Below are positions 20,869-32,125 of a stretch of DNA of 64,000 bases, one piece after another (position 1 is the first letter of the stretch; every line of letters begins with the position of its first letter). Location: the NCBI RefSeq assembly GCF_002095385.1, contig NZ_MIPP01000020.1, forward strand, positions 1 to 64,000. The letters run 5' to 3'. Both the position numbers and the translations under genes were made by a program. Under the pieces are notes generated by a model. It had not been told where the DNA came from. It worked only from the letters and a program-made list of their open reading frames with translations, and ran no database searches. The stretch is from Pantoea eucrina. Lineage in GTDB: Bacteria; Pseudomonadota; Gammaproteobacteria; Enterobacterales; Enterobacteriaceae.

Positions 20869-21186
20869 ATGGCTGAATGGAACGGCGAATATATCAGCCC
20901 GTACGCTGAGCACGGTAAAAAAAGCGAGCAGGTTAAAAAAATAACGGTTTCTATCCCGCTGAAAGTGCTTAAAATTTTAACCGATGAGCGTACACGTCGT
21001 CAGGTGAACAATCTGCGTCACGCCACGAACAGTGAGCTACTGTGTGAAGCTTTTTTGCACGCGTTTACCGGTCAGCCTCTGCCCGACGACGTTGACCTGC
21101 GCAAAGAGCGCAGCGATGAGATCCCGGAAGAAGCGAAGCAGATTATGCGCGAGATGGGCATCGACCCGGATAGCTGGGAATATTAA
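20869..21186 (+). CDS. metJ: methionine repressor
   Basis: Ribbon-helix-helix repressor that uses SAM as corepressor. The DNA-contacting beta strand is KKITVSIPL (about residues 22-30), followed by the helices containing [20 protein letters not shown]. 105 aa, the exact E. coli length. Preceded by TTAAGG. Divergent from metB around the Met boxes. Confidence 0.97.
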   Translation: MAEWNGEYISPYAEHGKKSEQVKKITVSIPLKVLKILTDERTRRQVNNLRHATNSELLCEAFLHAFTGQPLPDDVDLRKERSDEIPEEAKQIMREMGIDPDSWEY

Positions 21187-21197
21187 ATTCTGGTATA

Positions 21198-21228
21198 AAA
21201 AAACCCAGCCGAGGCTGGGTTTTCTTTT
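21198..21228. terminator. bidirectional terminator between metJ and rpmE
   Basis: AAACCCAGCC / GGCTGGGTTT with a GA loop, A-run before and TTTTCTTTT after. Confidence 0.9.
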
Positions 21229-21259
21229 GCATCCGGGATAACCCGGCGGCAAATAAATC

Positions 21260-21475
21260 TTATTTTTTGCTGCCCGGAATGCTGAAACGCTTGTTGAAGC
21301 GATCAACGCGGCCGCCGGTGTCAACAACACGTTGCTTACCAGTATAGAACGGGTGGCATTTGCCGCACACGTCCAGATTCAGGTCGTGGTTCATGGTAGA
21401 ACGGGTGTTGATCACGTTACCGCAAGAGCAAGTGATGGTCACTGCTTCGTACTTCGGGTGAATACCTTGTTTCAT
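21260..21475 (-). CDS. rpmE: 50S ribosomal protein L31 (zinc-binding form)
   Basis: 71-residue ribosomal protein of the large subunit. The four zinc-ligand cysteines are intact (C16xC18 and C37xxC40, in TCSCGN and VCGKCHP), so this is the C+ paralogue, usually replaced by a zinc-free L31 under zinc starvation. [11 protein letters not shown] near the C-terminus is diagnostic. The 221-bp gap to priA shows nothing I can assign beyond the expected divergent promoters. Confidence 0.96.
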   Translation of the reverse strand: MKQGIHPKYEAVTITCSCGNVINTRSTMNHDLNLDVCGKCHPFYTGKQRVVDTGGRVDRFNKRFSIPGSKK

Positions 21476-21672
21476 GGGAAAACCTCATAAAAGGCCGTGT
21501 CGCTCTCCATGCCAGGCGAACCTGCACAGCACCACACGCGGTTGAACATTATATGTATCTCTGACGAGCTATCTCACCAGAGGCGGCATAGTATACAGAA
21601 TTTAACCGCCCGAGGCAAACATTGCTCAGCCATACACGCCTGCGGCCCCAGCGTGTACACTACCGTCCCTGA

Positions 21673-23895
<2,223 letters not shown>

Positions 23896-24059
23896 TGGCA
23901 TCCGCATCTGCGAGCCAGATCGAAAAAAGTCGAACAAGTCACAGTTTTTATGCAAATTAAGTAACGGCCCTGCCCGCCAATGCGTTATCAATAGGATCAC
24001 CCGGCCAGGACCGGCCCTTGCAGACAAACTGTACGCTGTATCACGCCAGGAGTAACACG

Positions 24060-25091
24060 TTGGACCCGAAGCAAACTTCATCTGCTGCCACGATGAAAGA
24101 TGTGGCTGAGCACGCAGGCGTCTCTACGGCGACCGTTTCCCGGGCGCTGATGAATCCGGAGAAAGTGTCAGCCGCAACCCGGCAAAAAGTCGAGCAGGCG
24201 GTCATTGCGACAGGCTATGCATCGCATGGCCTGTCGCGCAATGCCAGACGCAATGAAACCCGGACTATCCTGGTGATTGTGCCCGATATCTGCGATCCCT
24301 TTTTTAGCGAAATTATCCGCGGCATTGAGGTCACCGCCGCGCAGCAGGGGTACCTGGTGCTGATTGGCGACTGCGCGCATCAGGATCATCAGGAAAAAAC
24401 CTTTCTTGATCTGATGCTGACGCGACAGATTGACGGCATGGTGCTGCTGGGTTCACAGCTGCCGTTTGACGCCGATCCTGAAGCGCTGCGCAGCCTGCCG
24501 CCCATGGTTATGGGAAATGAATTCGCGCCGGAGATGGCGCTGCCCACCGTGCACATTGACAACCTGACCGCGGCGTTTGAAGCCGTTAACCATTTGCTGC
24601 AGCTCGGGCATCGTCGTATCGCCTGTATTACCGGGCCTGAATCGGTTCCGCTCAGCCAGTATCGGCTGCAGGGTTATATTCAGGCGCTGCGCCGCAGCAG
24701 CATCCCCGTTGAACCGATGTTTATCGTACGCGGTGATTTCTCGTTTGAAGCCGGTGCCCGCGCCCTGAAACAGCTGATGAGTCTGCCGCAGCCCCCGGAA
24801 GCGCTATTCTGTCACAGCGATCTGATGGCGCTGGGCGCCATGAATCAGGCGCGCAAACTGGGGATGCGCATTCCGCAGGATCTCTCCATCGTTGGCTTTG
24901 ATGATATTGAGCTGGCGCGCTATTACGAACCGCCCCTGACTACCGTGGCGCAGCCGCGCTTTGATATTGGCCGCGAAGCGATGCTGCTGCTGCTGGATGA
25001 GCTGCAGGGCAAGCGGGTAAATAATGGTTCGCGCCTGCTGGATGCAGAACTGCGCGTGCGCGGCAGTACAGCACCGGCTAAAAAGCGTTAG
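24060..25091 (+). CDS. cytR: LacI-family nucleoside catabolism repressor
   Basis: Represses nucleoside uptake and catabolism genes together with CRP; cytidine is the inducer. The helix-turn-helix is TMKDVAEHAGVSTATVSRAL (about residues 11-30), followed by the periplasmic-binding-like core (VPDICDPFFSEIIRGIE). A TTG start at 24060 is preferred because AGGAG (24048-24052) is 7 bases upstream and the resulting 343 aa matches the family; an ATG at 24018 lacks a ribosome-binding site. The 164 bp upstream contain AAGTCACAG, a possible half CRP site, not scored separately. Confidence 0.93.
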   Translation: MDPKQTSSAATMKDVAEHAGVSTATVSRALMNPEKVSAATRQKVEQAVIATGYASHGLSRNARRNETRTILVIVPDICDPFFSEIIRGIEVTAAQQGYLVLIGDCAHQDHQEKTFLDLMLTRQIDGMVLLGSQLPFDADPEALRSLPPMVMGNEFAPEMALPTVHIDNLTAAFEAVNHLLQLGHRRIACITGPESVPLSQYRLQGYIQALRRSSIPVEPMFIVRGDFSFEAGARALKQLMSLPQPPEALFCHSDLMALGAMNQARKLGMRIPQDLSIVGFDDIELARYYEPPLTTVAQPRFDIGREAMLLLLDELQGKRVNNGSRLLDAELRVRGSTAPAKKR

Positions 25092-25204
25092 GTCACACGT
25101 GCCGCACTGCACATTTTCAGCAGATTCTGAAGGCAGACTCTGCTGGTCAAAGTTCGCACCCTTGAGTAACATGGCGCATTCATTGCCGGGCGGTTTACAC
25201 CTCA

Positions 25205-25275
25205 TTTATACCCGTCATTTTTCAAGCTGTAGCCAGGCTGGCTGCAACTCACACTGTTCAGGGTCTACGCCCGCA
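25205..25275. repeat. possible dispersed enterobacterial repeat remnant
   Basis: The cytR-ftsN gap (210 bp) contains ATACCCGTCATTTTTCAAGC followed by an imperfect inverted GCCAGGCTGGC. This opening resembles intergenic dispersed repeats of Yersinia, Serratia and relatives, as I remember them. Only one copy is visible in the window, so identity rests on recollection. Confidence 0.35.
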
Positions 25276-25301
25276 GGCATTTTGAAGGTATCAGGACGAA
25301 A

Positions 25302-26246
25302 GTGGCACAGAGAGATTATGTAGGCCGCGGGCGTTCAACAGGGACGCGTCGCAAAAAACCCGCCGGTCGCAGCAGCAGCAAAAAAAGCAAAGGCGGATCG
25401 GGTATATCGAAACTGATGGTAGTGCTCGCTGCCGCAGTACTGGTCACTTTTGCCGGTGGTTTATGGTTCATCGCGCACCATAAAAAAGAAGAGACGCCGG
25501 TTATCCCGAATCATAAAGTTAGTGGTAATGGCCTGCCGCCCAAGCCGGAAGAGCGCTGGAAATACATCAAAGAGCTGGAAAACCGGCAAATTACGGTTCC
25601 CTCACCGACTGAGCCTTCAGCCGGCGGCGAAGTGCAGTCGCAGACGCAGCTGACCGATGAACAGCGCCAGCTGCTGGAGCAGATGCAGGCGGATATGCGC
25701 CAGCAGCCTACGCAGCTGAACGAAGTGCCGTGGAACGAGCAGACGCCGGCTCAGCGTCAGCAGACATTACAGCGTCAGCAGGTACAGCAGCAGCAACGTC
25801 AGCAGCAGATACAGGCACAGCAGCAGCAGTTGCTGCAACAGCAGACTCAGCAACGACAACAGCAGCAACAGCAACGTCAGCAGCAGATACAGGCACAGCA
25901 GCAGCGTCAGCAGCAGTTGCAGGCTCAGCAGCGCCAGCAGCAGCAGCAGGCTGAACGACCGGCACCGGTACAGCAGGCAAAACCAGAAACCACCAAAGTG
26001 AAGCCGGAAGAGAAAGCCTCCACACAGCGCTGGATGGTGCAGTGTGGCTCCTTTAAAGGCAGCGATCAGGCGGAATCTGTGCGCGCCGGTCTCGCTTTTG
26101 AAGGTTTTGAAAGCCGTATCACGACCGGCGGCGGCTGGAATCGCGTGGTGATTGGTCCGTTTAAAGATCGGAGTAAAGCTGACAGTACCGTGAAGCGGCT
26201 GCACAGTTCCGGTCACGGCAGCTGTATTCCGCTCGCCCTGCCCTGA
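25302..26246 (+). CDS. ftsN: essential cell division protein FtsN
   Basis: Bitopic inner-membrane protein that triggers septal peptidoglycan synthesis via FtsA and FtsQLB/FtsWI. A basic cytoplasmic tail opens with AQRDYVGRG, then one transmembrane helix (about residues 38-58), the essential periplasmic helix region (PPKPEERWKYIKELENR), an unusually long glutamine-rich linker (about residues 145-225), and a C-terminal SPOR domain (RWMVQCGSFKGSDQAESVRA) that binds denuded glycans. Start is GTG at 25302 behind AGGAC. 314 aa. Two copies of RQQQIQAQQQ in the linker suggest internal duplication. Confidence 0.95.
   Translation: MAQRDYVGRGRSTGTRRKKPAGRSSSKKSKGGSGISKLMVVLAAAVLVTFAGGLWFIAHHKKEETPVIPNHKVSGNGLPPKPEERWKYIKELENRQITVPSPTEPSAGGEVQSQTQLTDEQRQLLEQMQADMRQQPTQLNEVPWNEQTPAQRQQTLQRQQVQQQQRQQQIQAQQQQLLQQQTQQRQQQQQQRQQQIQAQQQRQQQLQAQQRQQQQQAERPAPVQQAKPETTKVKPEEKASTQRWMVQCGSFKGSDQAESVRAGLAFEGFESRITTGGGWNRVVIGPFKDRSKADSTVKRLHSSGHGSCIPLALP
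25767..25955 (+). repeat. CAG/CAA-rich repeat coding the FtsN glutamine tract
   Basis: Nearly pure CAG/CAA codons with interspersed CGT (Arg). The module CGTCAGCAGCAGATACAGGC occurs at about 25798 and again at about 25875, a near-exact duplication. The tract encodes an extended, unstructured periplasmic linker. Confidence 0.85.
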
Positions 26247-26256
26247 TAGCCTGAGC

Positions 26257-26291
26257 CCTGCTCCCGGCCTCACTCTACCGCCGGGAGCAGG
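26257..26291. other. GC-rich hairpin after ftsN
   Basis: CCTGCTCCCGG / CCGGGAGCAGG inverted repeat with a 13-nt loop; no U-tract. Probably a 3'-end structure of the ftsN transcript. Confidence 0.5.
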
Positions 26292-26329
26292 CGCAGCCGA
26301 ATTAAGACAAACCCCATCGCCCTGAGGGG

Positions 26330-26356
26330 TTGAAACCTTCTTAACCCACCCCATAT
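26330..26356 (+). promoter_or_regulatory. sigma-32 heat-shock promoter of hslVU
   Basis: TTGAAA (26330-26335) and CCCCATAT (26349-26356) separated by 13 bp, matching the RpoH consensus CTTGAAA-N(11-16)-CCCCATnT, 66 bp before hslV. Confidence 0.88.
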
Positions 26357-26422
26357 CTGTTTGCATGATACGCCGCGCCGGGTGCGCGGTGTCTTTTTTC
26401 AACTGCAACAAGGGGTCTGCCC

Positions 26423-26953
26423 GTGACAACAATAGTAAGTGTACGACGCAACGGCCGGGTCGTTATTGGTGGTGATGGCCAGGCAACGCTTGGCAACACC
26501 GTAATGAAAGGCAACGTCAAAAAAGTGCGTCGTCTTTACAACGATAAAGTGATTGCGGGCTTTGCGGGCGGCACTGCCGACGCCTTTACCCTGTTTGAAC
26601 TGTTTGAGCGTAAGCTGGAAATGCATCAGGGTCATCTGGTTAAAGCCGCGGTTGAGCTGGCAAAAGACTGGCGGACCGATCGCATGCTGCGCCGTCTTGA
26701 AGCGCTGCTGGCGGTAGCGGATGAGAACTCTTCGCTGATCATCAGCGGTAACGGCGATGTTATTCAGCCGGAAAACGACCTGATAGCGATCGGCTCCGGC
26801 GGCCCCTACGCCCAGGCAGCGGCACGCGCGCTACTGGAAAATACCGACATTGGTGCACACGATATTGTTGAGAAAGCGCTGAACATCGCCGGCGATATCT
26901 GTATCTACACCAACCATAATATTAACTACGAAGAATTACCGTCTAAGGCGTAA
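26423..26953 (+). CDS. hslV: ATP-dependent protease proteolytic subunit HslV
   Basis: Twelve-subunit peptidase of the HslUV (ClpYQ) protease. The N-terminal threonine nucleophile is exposed after Met removal ([10 protein letters not shown]), and the proteasome-beta-like core includes [10 protein letters not shown] and GIGSGG-like [12 protein letters not shown]. Start is GTG at 26423 behind AAGGGG. 176 aa. Heat-shock inducible by the upstream RpoH promoter; hslU follows 11 bp downstream. Confidence 0.97.
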   Translation: MTTIVSVRRNGRVVIGGDGQATLGNTVMKGNVKKVRRLYNDKVIAGFAGGTADAFTLFELFERKLEMHQGHLVKAAVELAKDWRTDRMLRRLEALLAVADENSSLIISGNGDVIQPENDLIAIGSGGPYAQAAARALLENTDIGAHDIVEKALNIAGDICIYTNHNINYEELPSKA

Positions 26954-26964
26954 GGACCTGAATC

Positions 26965-28299
26965 ATGTCTGAGATGACTCCACGCGAGATTGTCAGCGAG
27001 CTTAATCGCTTTATCATCGGCCAGGACGGCGCTAAAAAAGCGGTTGCCATTGCGCTGCGTAACCGCTGGCGCCGCATGCAGCTTGACGAAGAGCTGCGTC
27101 ACGAAGTGACCCCGAAAAATATCCTGATGATTGGCCCGACCGGCGTCGGTAAAACCGAAATTGCCCGTCGTCTGGCGAAGCTGGCCAACGCCCCGTTCAT
27201 TAAAGTTGAAGCGACAAAATTCACCGAAGTTGGCTATGTCGGTAAAGAGGTCGATTCGATTATCCGCGATCTGACCGACTCCGCCATCAAAATGGTGCGC
27301 AGCCAGGCGATTGAAAAGAATAAATATCGTGCTGAAGAGATGGCCGAGGAGCGCATTCTCGACGTGCTGATCCCACCGGCTAAAAACAACTGGGGCCAGC
27401 CAGAGCAGAACGCCGAGCCATCAGCTGCGCGTCAGTCTTTCCGCAAAAAACTGCGCGAAGGTCAGCTGGATGATAAAGAGATTGAGATCGACCTTGCCGC
27501 CGCGCCGGCTGGCGTAGAGATCATGGCGCCTCCGGGCATGGAAGAGATGACCAGCCAGCTGCAGTCCATGTTTCAGAACCTGGGCGGTCAGAAACAGAAG
27601 CCGCGCAAGCTCAAGATCAAAGATGCCATGAAGCTGCTGATTGAAGAAGAAGCGGCAAAACTGGTTAACCCGGAAGAGCTGAAGCAGGACGCTATCGACG
27701 CGGTAGAGCAGCACGGTATCGTGTTTATCGATGAGATCGACAAAATCTGTAAGCGCGGCGGCCAGTCTTCTGGTCCGGACGTTTCACGCGAAGGCGTGCA
27801 GCGCGATCTGCTGCCGCTGGTTGAGGGCTGTACCGTTTCGACCAAGCACGGCATGGTTAAAACCGACCATATCCTGTTTATCGCCTCCGGCGCATTCCAG
27901 GTAGCCAGCCCGTCCGATCTGATCCCGGAACTGCAGGGTCGTCTGCCGATTCGCGTTGAGCTGCAGGCGCTGACCGTGAACGACTTCGAGCGCATCCTTA
28001 CTGAGCCTAACGCTTCCGTCACCGTGCAGTACAAAGCGCTGATGGGTACGGAAGGCGTTAATGTGGACTTCACCGAGGATGGTATCCGCCGGATTGCTGA
28101 AGCAGCCTGGCAGGTTAATGAGACCACTGAAAATATCGGTGCACGCCGCCTGCATACTGTACTGGAGCGTCTGATGGAAGATATCTCCTATGACGCCAGC
28201 GATCGCCACGGTGAGTCCATTACCATCGACGCTGAGTATGTCGGCAAGCATCTGGATGTACTGGTCGCAGACGAAGATCTCAGCCGCTTCATCCTGTAA
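26965..28299 (+). CDS. hslU: ATP-dependent protease ATPase subunit HslU
   Basis: AAA+ unfoldase that feeds substrates such as SulA and RpoH to HslV. Walker [13 protein letters not shown] (about residue 57), Walker B IVFIDEID, an I-domain insert between them, sensor and arginine-finger region ([12 protein letters not shown]), and the C-terminal tail EDLSRFIL, which inserts into HslV. 444 aa. Followed by an intrinsic terminator, not by menA as in E. coli. Confidence 0.97.
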   Translation: MSEMTPREIVSELNRFIIGQDGAKKAVAIALRNRWRRMQLDEELRHEVTPKNILMIGPTGVGKTEIARRLAKLANAPFIKVEATKFTEVGYVGKEVDSIIRDLTDSAIKMVRSQAIEKNKYRAEEMAEERILDVLIPPAKNNWGQPEQNAEPSAARQSFRKKLREGQLDDKEIEIDLAAAPAGVEIMAPPGMEEMTSQLQSMFQNLGGQKQKPRKLKIKDAMKLLIEEEAAKLVNPEELKQDAIDAVEQHGIVFIDEIDKICKRGGQSSGPDVSREGVQRDLLPLVEGCTVSTKHGMVKTDHILFIASGAFQVASPSDLIPELQGRLPIRVELQALTVNDFERILTEPNASVTVQYKALMGTEGVNVDFTEDGIRRIAEAAWQVNETTENIGARRLHTVLERLMEDISYDASDRHGESITIDAEYVGKHLDVLVADEDLSRFIL

Positions 28300-28320
28300 C
28301 ACCATTCTGATCGTTTCTGC

Positions 28321-28349
28321 TGCCCGGCCACTGCGCCGGGCATTTTTTT
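28321..28349 (+). terminator. hslVU terminator
   Basis: GCCCGGC / GCCGGGC stem with a CACTGC loop followed by ATTTTTTT. Confidence 0.9.
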
Positions 28350-28392
28350 GCGCAGCATATTGATGCGGCGCTGCTTTTTGCCGGTGATGATT

Positions 28393-28422
28393 TTGCCAAC
28401 ACTCTTCAGATAGCGATATACT
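28393..28422 (+). promoter_or_regulatory. candidate rraA promoter
   Basis: TTGCCA (28393-28398) and TATACT (28417-28422), 18-bp spacer, 32 bp before rraA. Its own promoter fits the terminator that separates rraA from hslU. Confidence 0.6.
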
Positions 28423-28454
28423 TATCTTTCCTGTGGCAAACAGACGGCATCCTT

Positions 28455-28940
28455 ATGAAATACGATACATCTGAACTCTGTGACATCTACCATGAAGAAG
28501 TGAATGTGGTTGAACCACTTTTTTCCAACTTCGGTGGACGCACCTCATTCGGTGGGCAGATTACCACAGTCAAATGTTTTGAAGACAACGGCCTGCTTTA
28601 CGACCTGCTGGAAGAGAACGGGCGTGGACGAGTGCTGCTGGTAGATGGCGGTGGCTCGGTACGTCGTGCGCTGGTGGATGCCCAGCTGGCGCGGCTTGCG
28701 GCGCAAAATGAGTGGGAAGGTCTGGTCGTTTACGGCTCGGTGCGGCAGGTTGATGAACTGGAAGAGCTGGAAATTGGTATCCAGGCGATTGCAGCGATCC
28801 CCGCTGGTGCGGCCGGTGAAGGCATTGGTGAGAGCGACGTACGCGTAAACTTTGGCGGCGTAACCTTTTTCTCCGGCGATCATCTCTATGCGGATAACAC
28901 GGGCATCATTCTGTCAGAAGATGCGCTTGATATTGAGTAA
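28455..28940 (+). CDS. rraA: regulator of ribonuclease E activity A
   Basis: Trimeric protein that binds the RNase E C-terminal scaffold and inhibits it, globally stabilising mRNAs. The sequence carries [20 protein letters not shown] and [14 protein letters not shown] in the aldolase-like fold shared with RraA/DlpA proteins. 161 aa, as in E. coli. Convergent with zapB. In E. coli it follows menA, which is absent here. Confidence 0.96.
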   Translation: MKYDTSELCDIYHEEVNVVEPLFSNFGGRTSFGGQITTVKCFEDNGLLYDLLEENGRGRVLLVDGGGSVRRALVDAQLARLAAQNEWEGLVVYGSVRQVDELEELEIGIQAIAAIPAGAAGEGIGESDVRVNFGGVTFFSGDHLYADNTGIILSEDALDIE

Positions 28941-28945
28941 ACCGC

Positions 28946-28972
28946 AAACAAAAACGGGTGCCTGAGCACCCG
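28946..28972 (-). terminator. zapB terminator
   Basis: On the minus strand CGGGTGC / GCACCCG followed by GTTTTTGTTT; an additional AGGTTTAAGC / GCTTAAACCT hairpin overlaps the zapB stop at 28974-28999. Confidence 0.8.
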
Positions 28973-28991
28973 CAGGTTTAAGCGCAGGTGC

Positions 28992-29231
28992 TTAAACCTC
29001 TTCCATTTTTCCCAGCAGTGCCCGCAGACGTTCCTGCCAGACATGCTGCTCTTCCTTCAGATGCTGATTTTCACGCGCCAGCGCGTCCTGATTGCCGGAA
29101 GCCTGGCTCACTTCGTTTTTCAGCGTATTGTTCTGCTCTTTCAGCTCTTCAATTTCCATTTGCAGCAGCGTGATGGTATCAATCGCCTGCTGTACTTTCG
29201 CTTCCAGTTTCTCAAATACTTCAAATGACAT
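28992..29231 (-). CDS. zapB: cell division coiled-coil protein ZapB
   Basis: Small, entirely coiled-coil cytoplasmic protein that binds ZapA and stabilises the Z-ring, linking it to MatP. Heptad pattern runs throughout ([20 protein letters not shown] ...). The ATG at 29231 gives 79 aa ([12 protein letters not shown]) behind AGGAG; the upstream codons do not match the family. Confidence 0.95.
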   Translation of the reverse strand: MSFEVFEKLEAKVQQAIDTITLLQMEIEELKEQNNTLKNEVSQASGNQDALARENQHLKEEQHVWQERLRALLGKMEEV

Positions 29232-29532
29232 CGTTCTGACCTCTCCTAAAACTCGCAAGGCGTTGATGAAGCTGTAGCTGCCTCAATAAAGACGCATACA
29301 GCCATGTTGTCCCGATTGTATGTAGCCAAACCCGGCAAGTCCAGCGGCACGGGGCATTGGCGGCCAGTCTGTAACACTTTTCAGCTAATGCTTAAAAAAC
29401 AAACCCGTTGCCAGTCATGATGCGCTAAGTGCGTTAAGAGGCAGATTAATTGGCCTTAAAGAAAGGTAAAAGACGCGAAAACGCGCATTTTTATGACGCA
29501 GTACACAGAATTCAATTTCGCTATTTCTCGTT

Positions 29533-29552
29533 TATGTTCGTTAACGATAAAT
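29533..29552. promoter_or_regulatory. GlpR operator upstream of glpF
   Basis: TATGTTCGTTAACGATAAAT matches 17 of 20 positions of the GlpR consensus WATGTTCGWTAWCGAACATW. It lies 86 bp before glpF. The rest of the 407-bp zapB-glpF gap holds AT-rich sequence, expected promoters and possible CRP sites that I could not pin down. Confidence 0.75.
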
Positions 29553-29638
29553 TCACATCAACCCTACATTAGCGCTGGGCGACTCAGGGATTGAGAACAA
29601 AAACTGATAACATTTAACCTCGCTTCAGGAATTCCATT

Positions 29639-30487
29639 ATGAGTCAGACAACGAACACACTCAAAGGTCAATGTATCGCCGAGTTTCTCGGCACCGGTTT
29701 GATTATCTTTTTTGGCGCTGGCTGTGTGGCTGCGCTGAAGCTGGCCGGTGCGGCATTCGGTCAGTGGGAAATCTGCATCATCTGGGGTCTGGCTGTTTCG
29801 ATGGCGGTCTATCTGAGTGCGGGCGTCTCCGGCGCGCATCTCAATCCGGCGGTCACCGTGGCGCTCTGCCTGTTTGCTAATTTTGAAGGGCGTAAAGTTT
29901 TACCTTACATTCTGGCGCAGGTTGCCGGCGCCTTCTGTGCCGCTGCACTGGTATACGGCCTCTATTACAATCTGTTTTTCGATTATGAAGCGAGCCATCA
30001 GATGGTGCGTGGCAGCGTGCAGAGCCTCGACCTGGCGGGTATCTTCTCTACTTATCCTAATCCGCACATCACGGTCGGTCAGGCGTTTCTGGTAGAGATG
30101 GTGATCACAGCCGTACTGATGGCGGTTATCATGGCGCTGACTGACGATGGCAATGGCGTACCGCGTGGCCCGCTGGCGCCGCTGCTGATTGGTCTGCTGG
30201 TTGCTATTATCGGTGGTTCAATGGGTCCCCTGACCGGCTTTGCGCTCAATCCGGCACGTGACTTTGGACCGAAACTGTTTGCCTTTATCGCTGGCTGGGG
30301 TGACGTAGCCTTCACCGGCGGCAAAGATATTCCTTACTTCCTGGTGCCTGTGTTTGGTCCGCTGGTGGGTGCATGTCTGGGTGCCTTTAGCTATCGTGCG
30401 CTGATTGGTCGCCACCTGCCGGTAAATATCGCAGAAACCAGCAAAACAGAAAAACCTGTAGCGCGCGCTGAACAGCGTAAAGCGTAA
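29639..30487 (+). CDS. glpF: glycerol facilitator (aquaglyceroporin)
   Basis: Inner-membrane channel for glycerol diffusion. Six transmembrane helices with both re-entrant NPA loops ([10 protein letters not shown] near residue 68, [12 protein letters not shown] near residue 203); the Asp after the second NPA-Arg marks the glycerol-conducting subfamily. 282 aa. First gene of the glpFKX operon, 29 bp before glpK. Confidence 0.97.
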   Translation: MSQTTNTLKGQCIAEFLGTGLIIFFGAGCVAALKLAGAAFGQWEICIIWGLAVSMAVYLSAGVSGAHLNPAVTVALCLFANFEGRKVLPYILAQVAGAFCAAALVYGLYYNLFFDYEASHQMVRGSVQSLDLAGIFSTYPNPHITVGQAFLVEMVITAVLMAVIMALTDDGNGVPRGPLAPLLIGLLVAIIGGSMGPLTGFALNPARDFGPKLFAFIAGWGDVAFTGGKDIPYFLVPVFGPLVGACLGAFSYRALIGRHLPVNIAETSKTEKPVARAEQRKA

Positions 30488-30516
30488 GTTTCACTCTTAA
30501 TCATCAGGACATTATT

Positions 30517-32028
30517 ATGACTACGCCAGATAAAAAATATATCGTCGCGCTCGATCAGGGTACTACCAGCTCCCGTGCCGTCGTACTCGACCATGACGCC
30601 AACATCGTTGCTGTTTCACAGCGTGAGTTTACGCAGATCTACCCGAAAGCGGGCTGGGTTGAGCATGACCCGATGGATATCTGGGCTTCACAGAGCTCAA
30701 CGCTGGTGGAAGTGCTGGCACACGCTGACATTAACTCCGATCAGATCGCCGCTATCGGTATCACTAACCAGCGTGAAACCGCCATCGTCTGGGATAAAGA
30801 GACCGGCAAACCTATCTACAATGCCATTGTCTGGCAGGATCCACGTACCGCTGACTACTGTAACAAGCTGAAGAAAGAGGGGCTGGAAGAGTATATCCAG
30901 CACACCACAGGTCTGGTCATTAACCCTTACTTCTCCGGCACCAAAGTGAAATGGATCCTCGATCACGTCGAAGGCGCACGCGAGCGTGCAAAACGCGGCG
31001 AGCTGCTGTTTGGTACCGTGGATACCTGGCTGGTCTGGAAAATGACGCAGGGTCGTGTGCATATCACTGACCATACCAACGCCTCGCGTACCATGATGTA
31101 TAACATCCACAAGCTGGAGTGGGACGCACGCATGCTGGAGATCCTCGACATTCCGCGCGAAATGCTGCCGGAAGTTAAAGGCTCTTCTGAAATTTATGGT
31201 CAGACCAACATTGGCGGTAAAGGCGGCACGCGTATTCCGATCGCCGGGATTGCGGGTGATCAGCAGGCGGCCCTGTATGGCCAGCTCTGCGTACAGCCTG
31301 GCATGGCGAAAAATACCTACGGTACCGGCTGCTTTATGCTGATGAATACCGGTACTGAAGCAGTAACCTCTACCCACGGCCTGCTGACCACTATCGCCTG
31401 CGGCCCGCGTGGCGAAGTGAACTATGCGCTGGAAGGTGCCGTATTTATCGGCGGCGCCTCGATTCAGTGGCTGCGCGACGAAATGAAGCTGATCAACGAC
31501 TCCACCGACTCAGAATATTTTGCGCTGAAAGTTAAAGATACGAACGGCGTCTATATGGTGCCGGCATTTACCGGCCTGGGCGCGCCTTACTGGGACCCCT
31601 ATGCCCGTGGCGCAATCTTCGGCCTGACGCGCGGTGCCAATGCCAACCACATTATCCGCGCTACGCTGGAGTCGATCGCCTATCAGACGCGCGATGTACT
31701 GGAAGCGATGCAGAACGACGCCGGCACCCGCCTGCAGTCGCTGCGCGTTGATGGCGGCGCAGTCGCGAACAACTTCCTGATGCAGTTCCAGTCTGACATT
31801 CTCGGCACCCGCGTTGAACGTCCGGAAGTGCGTGAGGTCACGGCGCTGGGCGCAGCCTATCTGGCAGGCCTGGCCGTCGGCTTCTGGAACGATCTGGACG
31901 AGGTGCGTGCTAAAGCCGTCGTGGAGCGCGAATTCCGCCCTGGCATCGAAACCACTGAGCGCAACCTGCGTTACGCGGGCTGGCAGAAAGCGGTTGCCCG
32001 TGCCAAAGCCTGGGAAGACGAAGCGTAA
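30517..32028 (+). CDS. glpK: glycerol kinase
   Basis: Phosphorylates cytosolic glycerol to sn-glycerol 3-phosphate, trapping it. FGGY-family features: [13 protein letters not shown] phosphate loop, QWLRDEMKL, and [13 protein letters not shown]; residues for feedback by FBP and enzyme IIA-Glc are expected but not checked individually. 503 aa. Downstream CCCGCGG / CCGCGGG hairpin (about 32039-32058) may partially terminate before glpX. Confidence 0.97.
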   Translation: MTTPDKKYIVALDQGTTSSRAVVLDHDANIVAVSQREFTQIYPKAGWVEHDPMDIWASQSSTLVEVLAHADINSDQIAAIGITNQRETAIVWDKETGKPIYNAIVWQDPRTADYCNKLKKEGLEEYIQHTTGLVINPYFSGTKVKWILDHVEGARERAKRGELLFGTVDTWLVWKMTQGRVHITDHTNASRTMMYNIHKLEWDARMLEILDIPREMLPEVKGSSEIYGQTNIGGKGGTRIPIAGIAGDQQAALYGQLCVQPGMAKNTYGTGCFMLMNTGTEAVTSTHGLLTTIACGPRGEVNYALEGAVFIGGASIQWLRDEMKLINDSTDSEYFALKVKDTNGVYMVPAFTGLGAPYWDPYARGAIFGLTRGANANHIIRATLESIAYQTRDVLEAMQNDAGTRLQSLRVDGGAVANNFLMQFQSDILGTRVERPEVREVTALGAAYLAGLAVGFWNDLDEVRAKAVVEREFRPGIETTERNLRYAGWQKAVARAKAWEDEA

Positions 32029-32125
32029 GTAACCCCCTGCCCGCGGTCCGTGCCGCGGGTTTCTCCCTCTCCCGCTTTTACCGCTGTGCTACACTGCCCG
32101 CCTGTTTTTCTGTCAGGTGCAAACC

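Noticed and set aside
23896-24059. CRP site upstream of cytR
   Set aside because: Only one half (TCACA) is convincing; not enough to call.
25767-25955. Possible CRISPR-like or satellite array
   Set aside because: Units are codon repeats within ftsN without regular spacers; it is a protein-coding low-complexity tract.
25708-26025. Ala/Val-rich and Leu-rich frames opposite the ftsN glutamine tract
   Set aside because: Direct consequence of reading CAG repeats in other frames.
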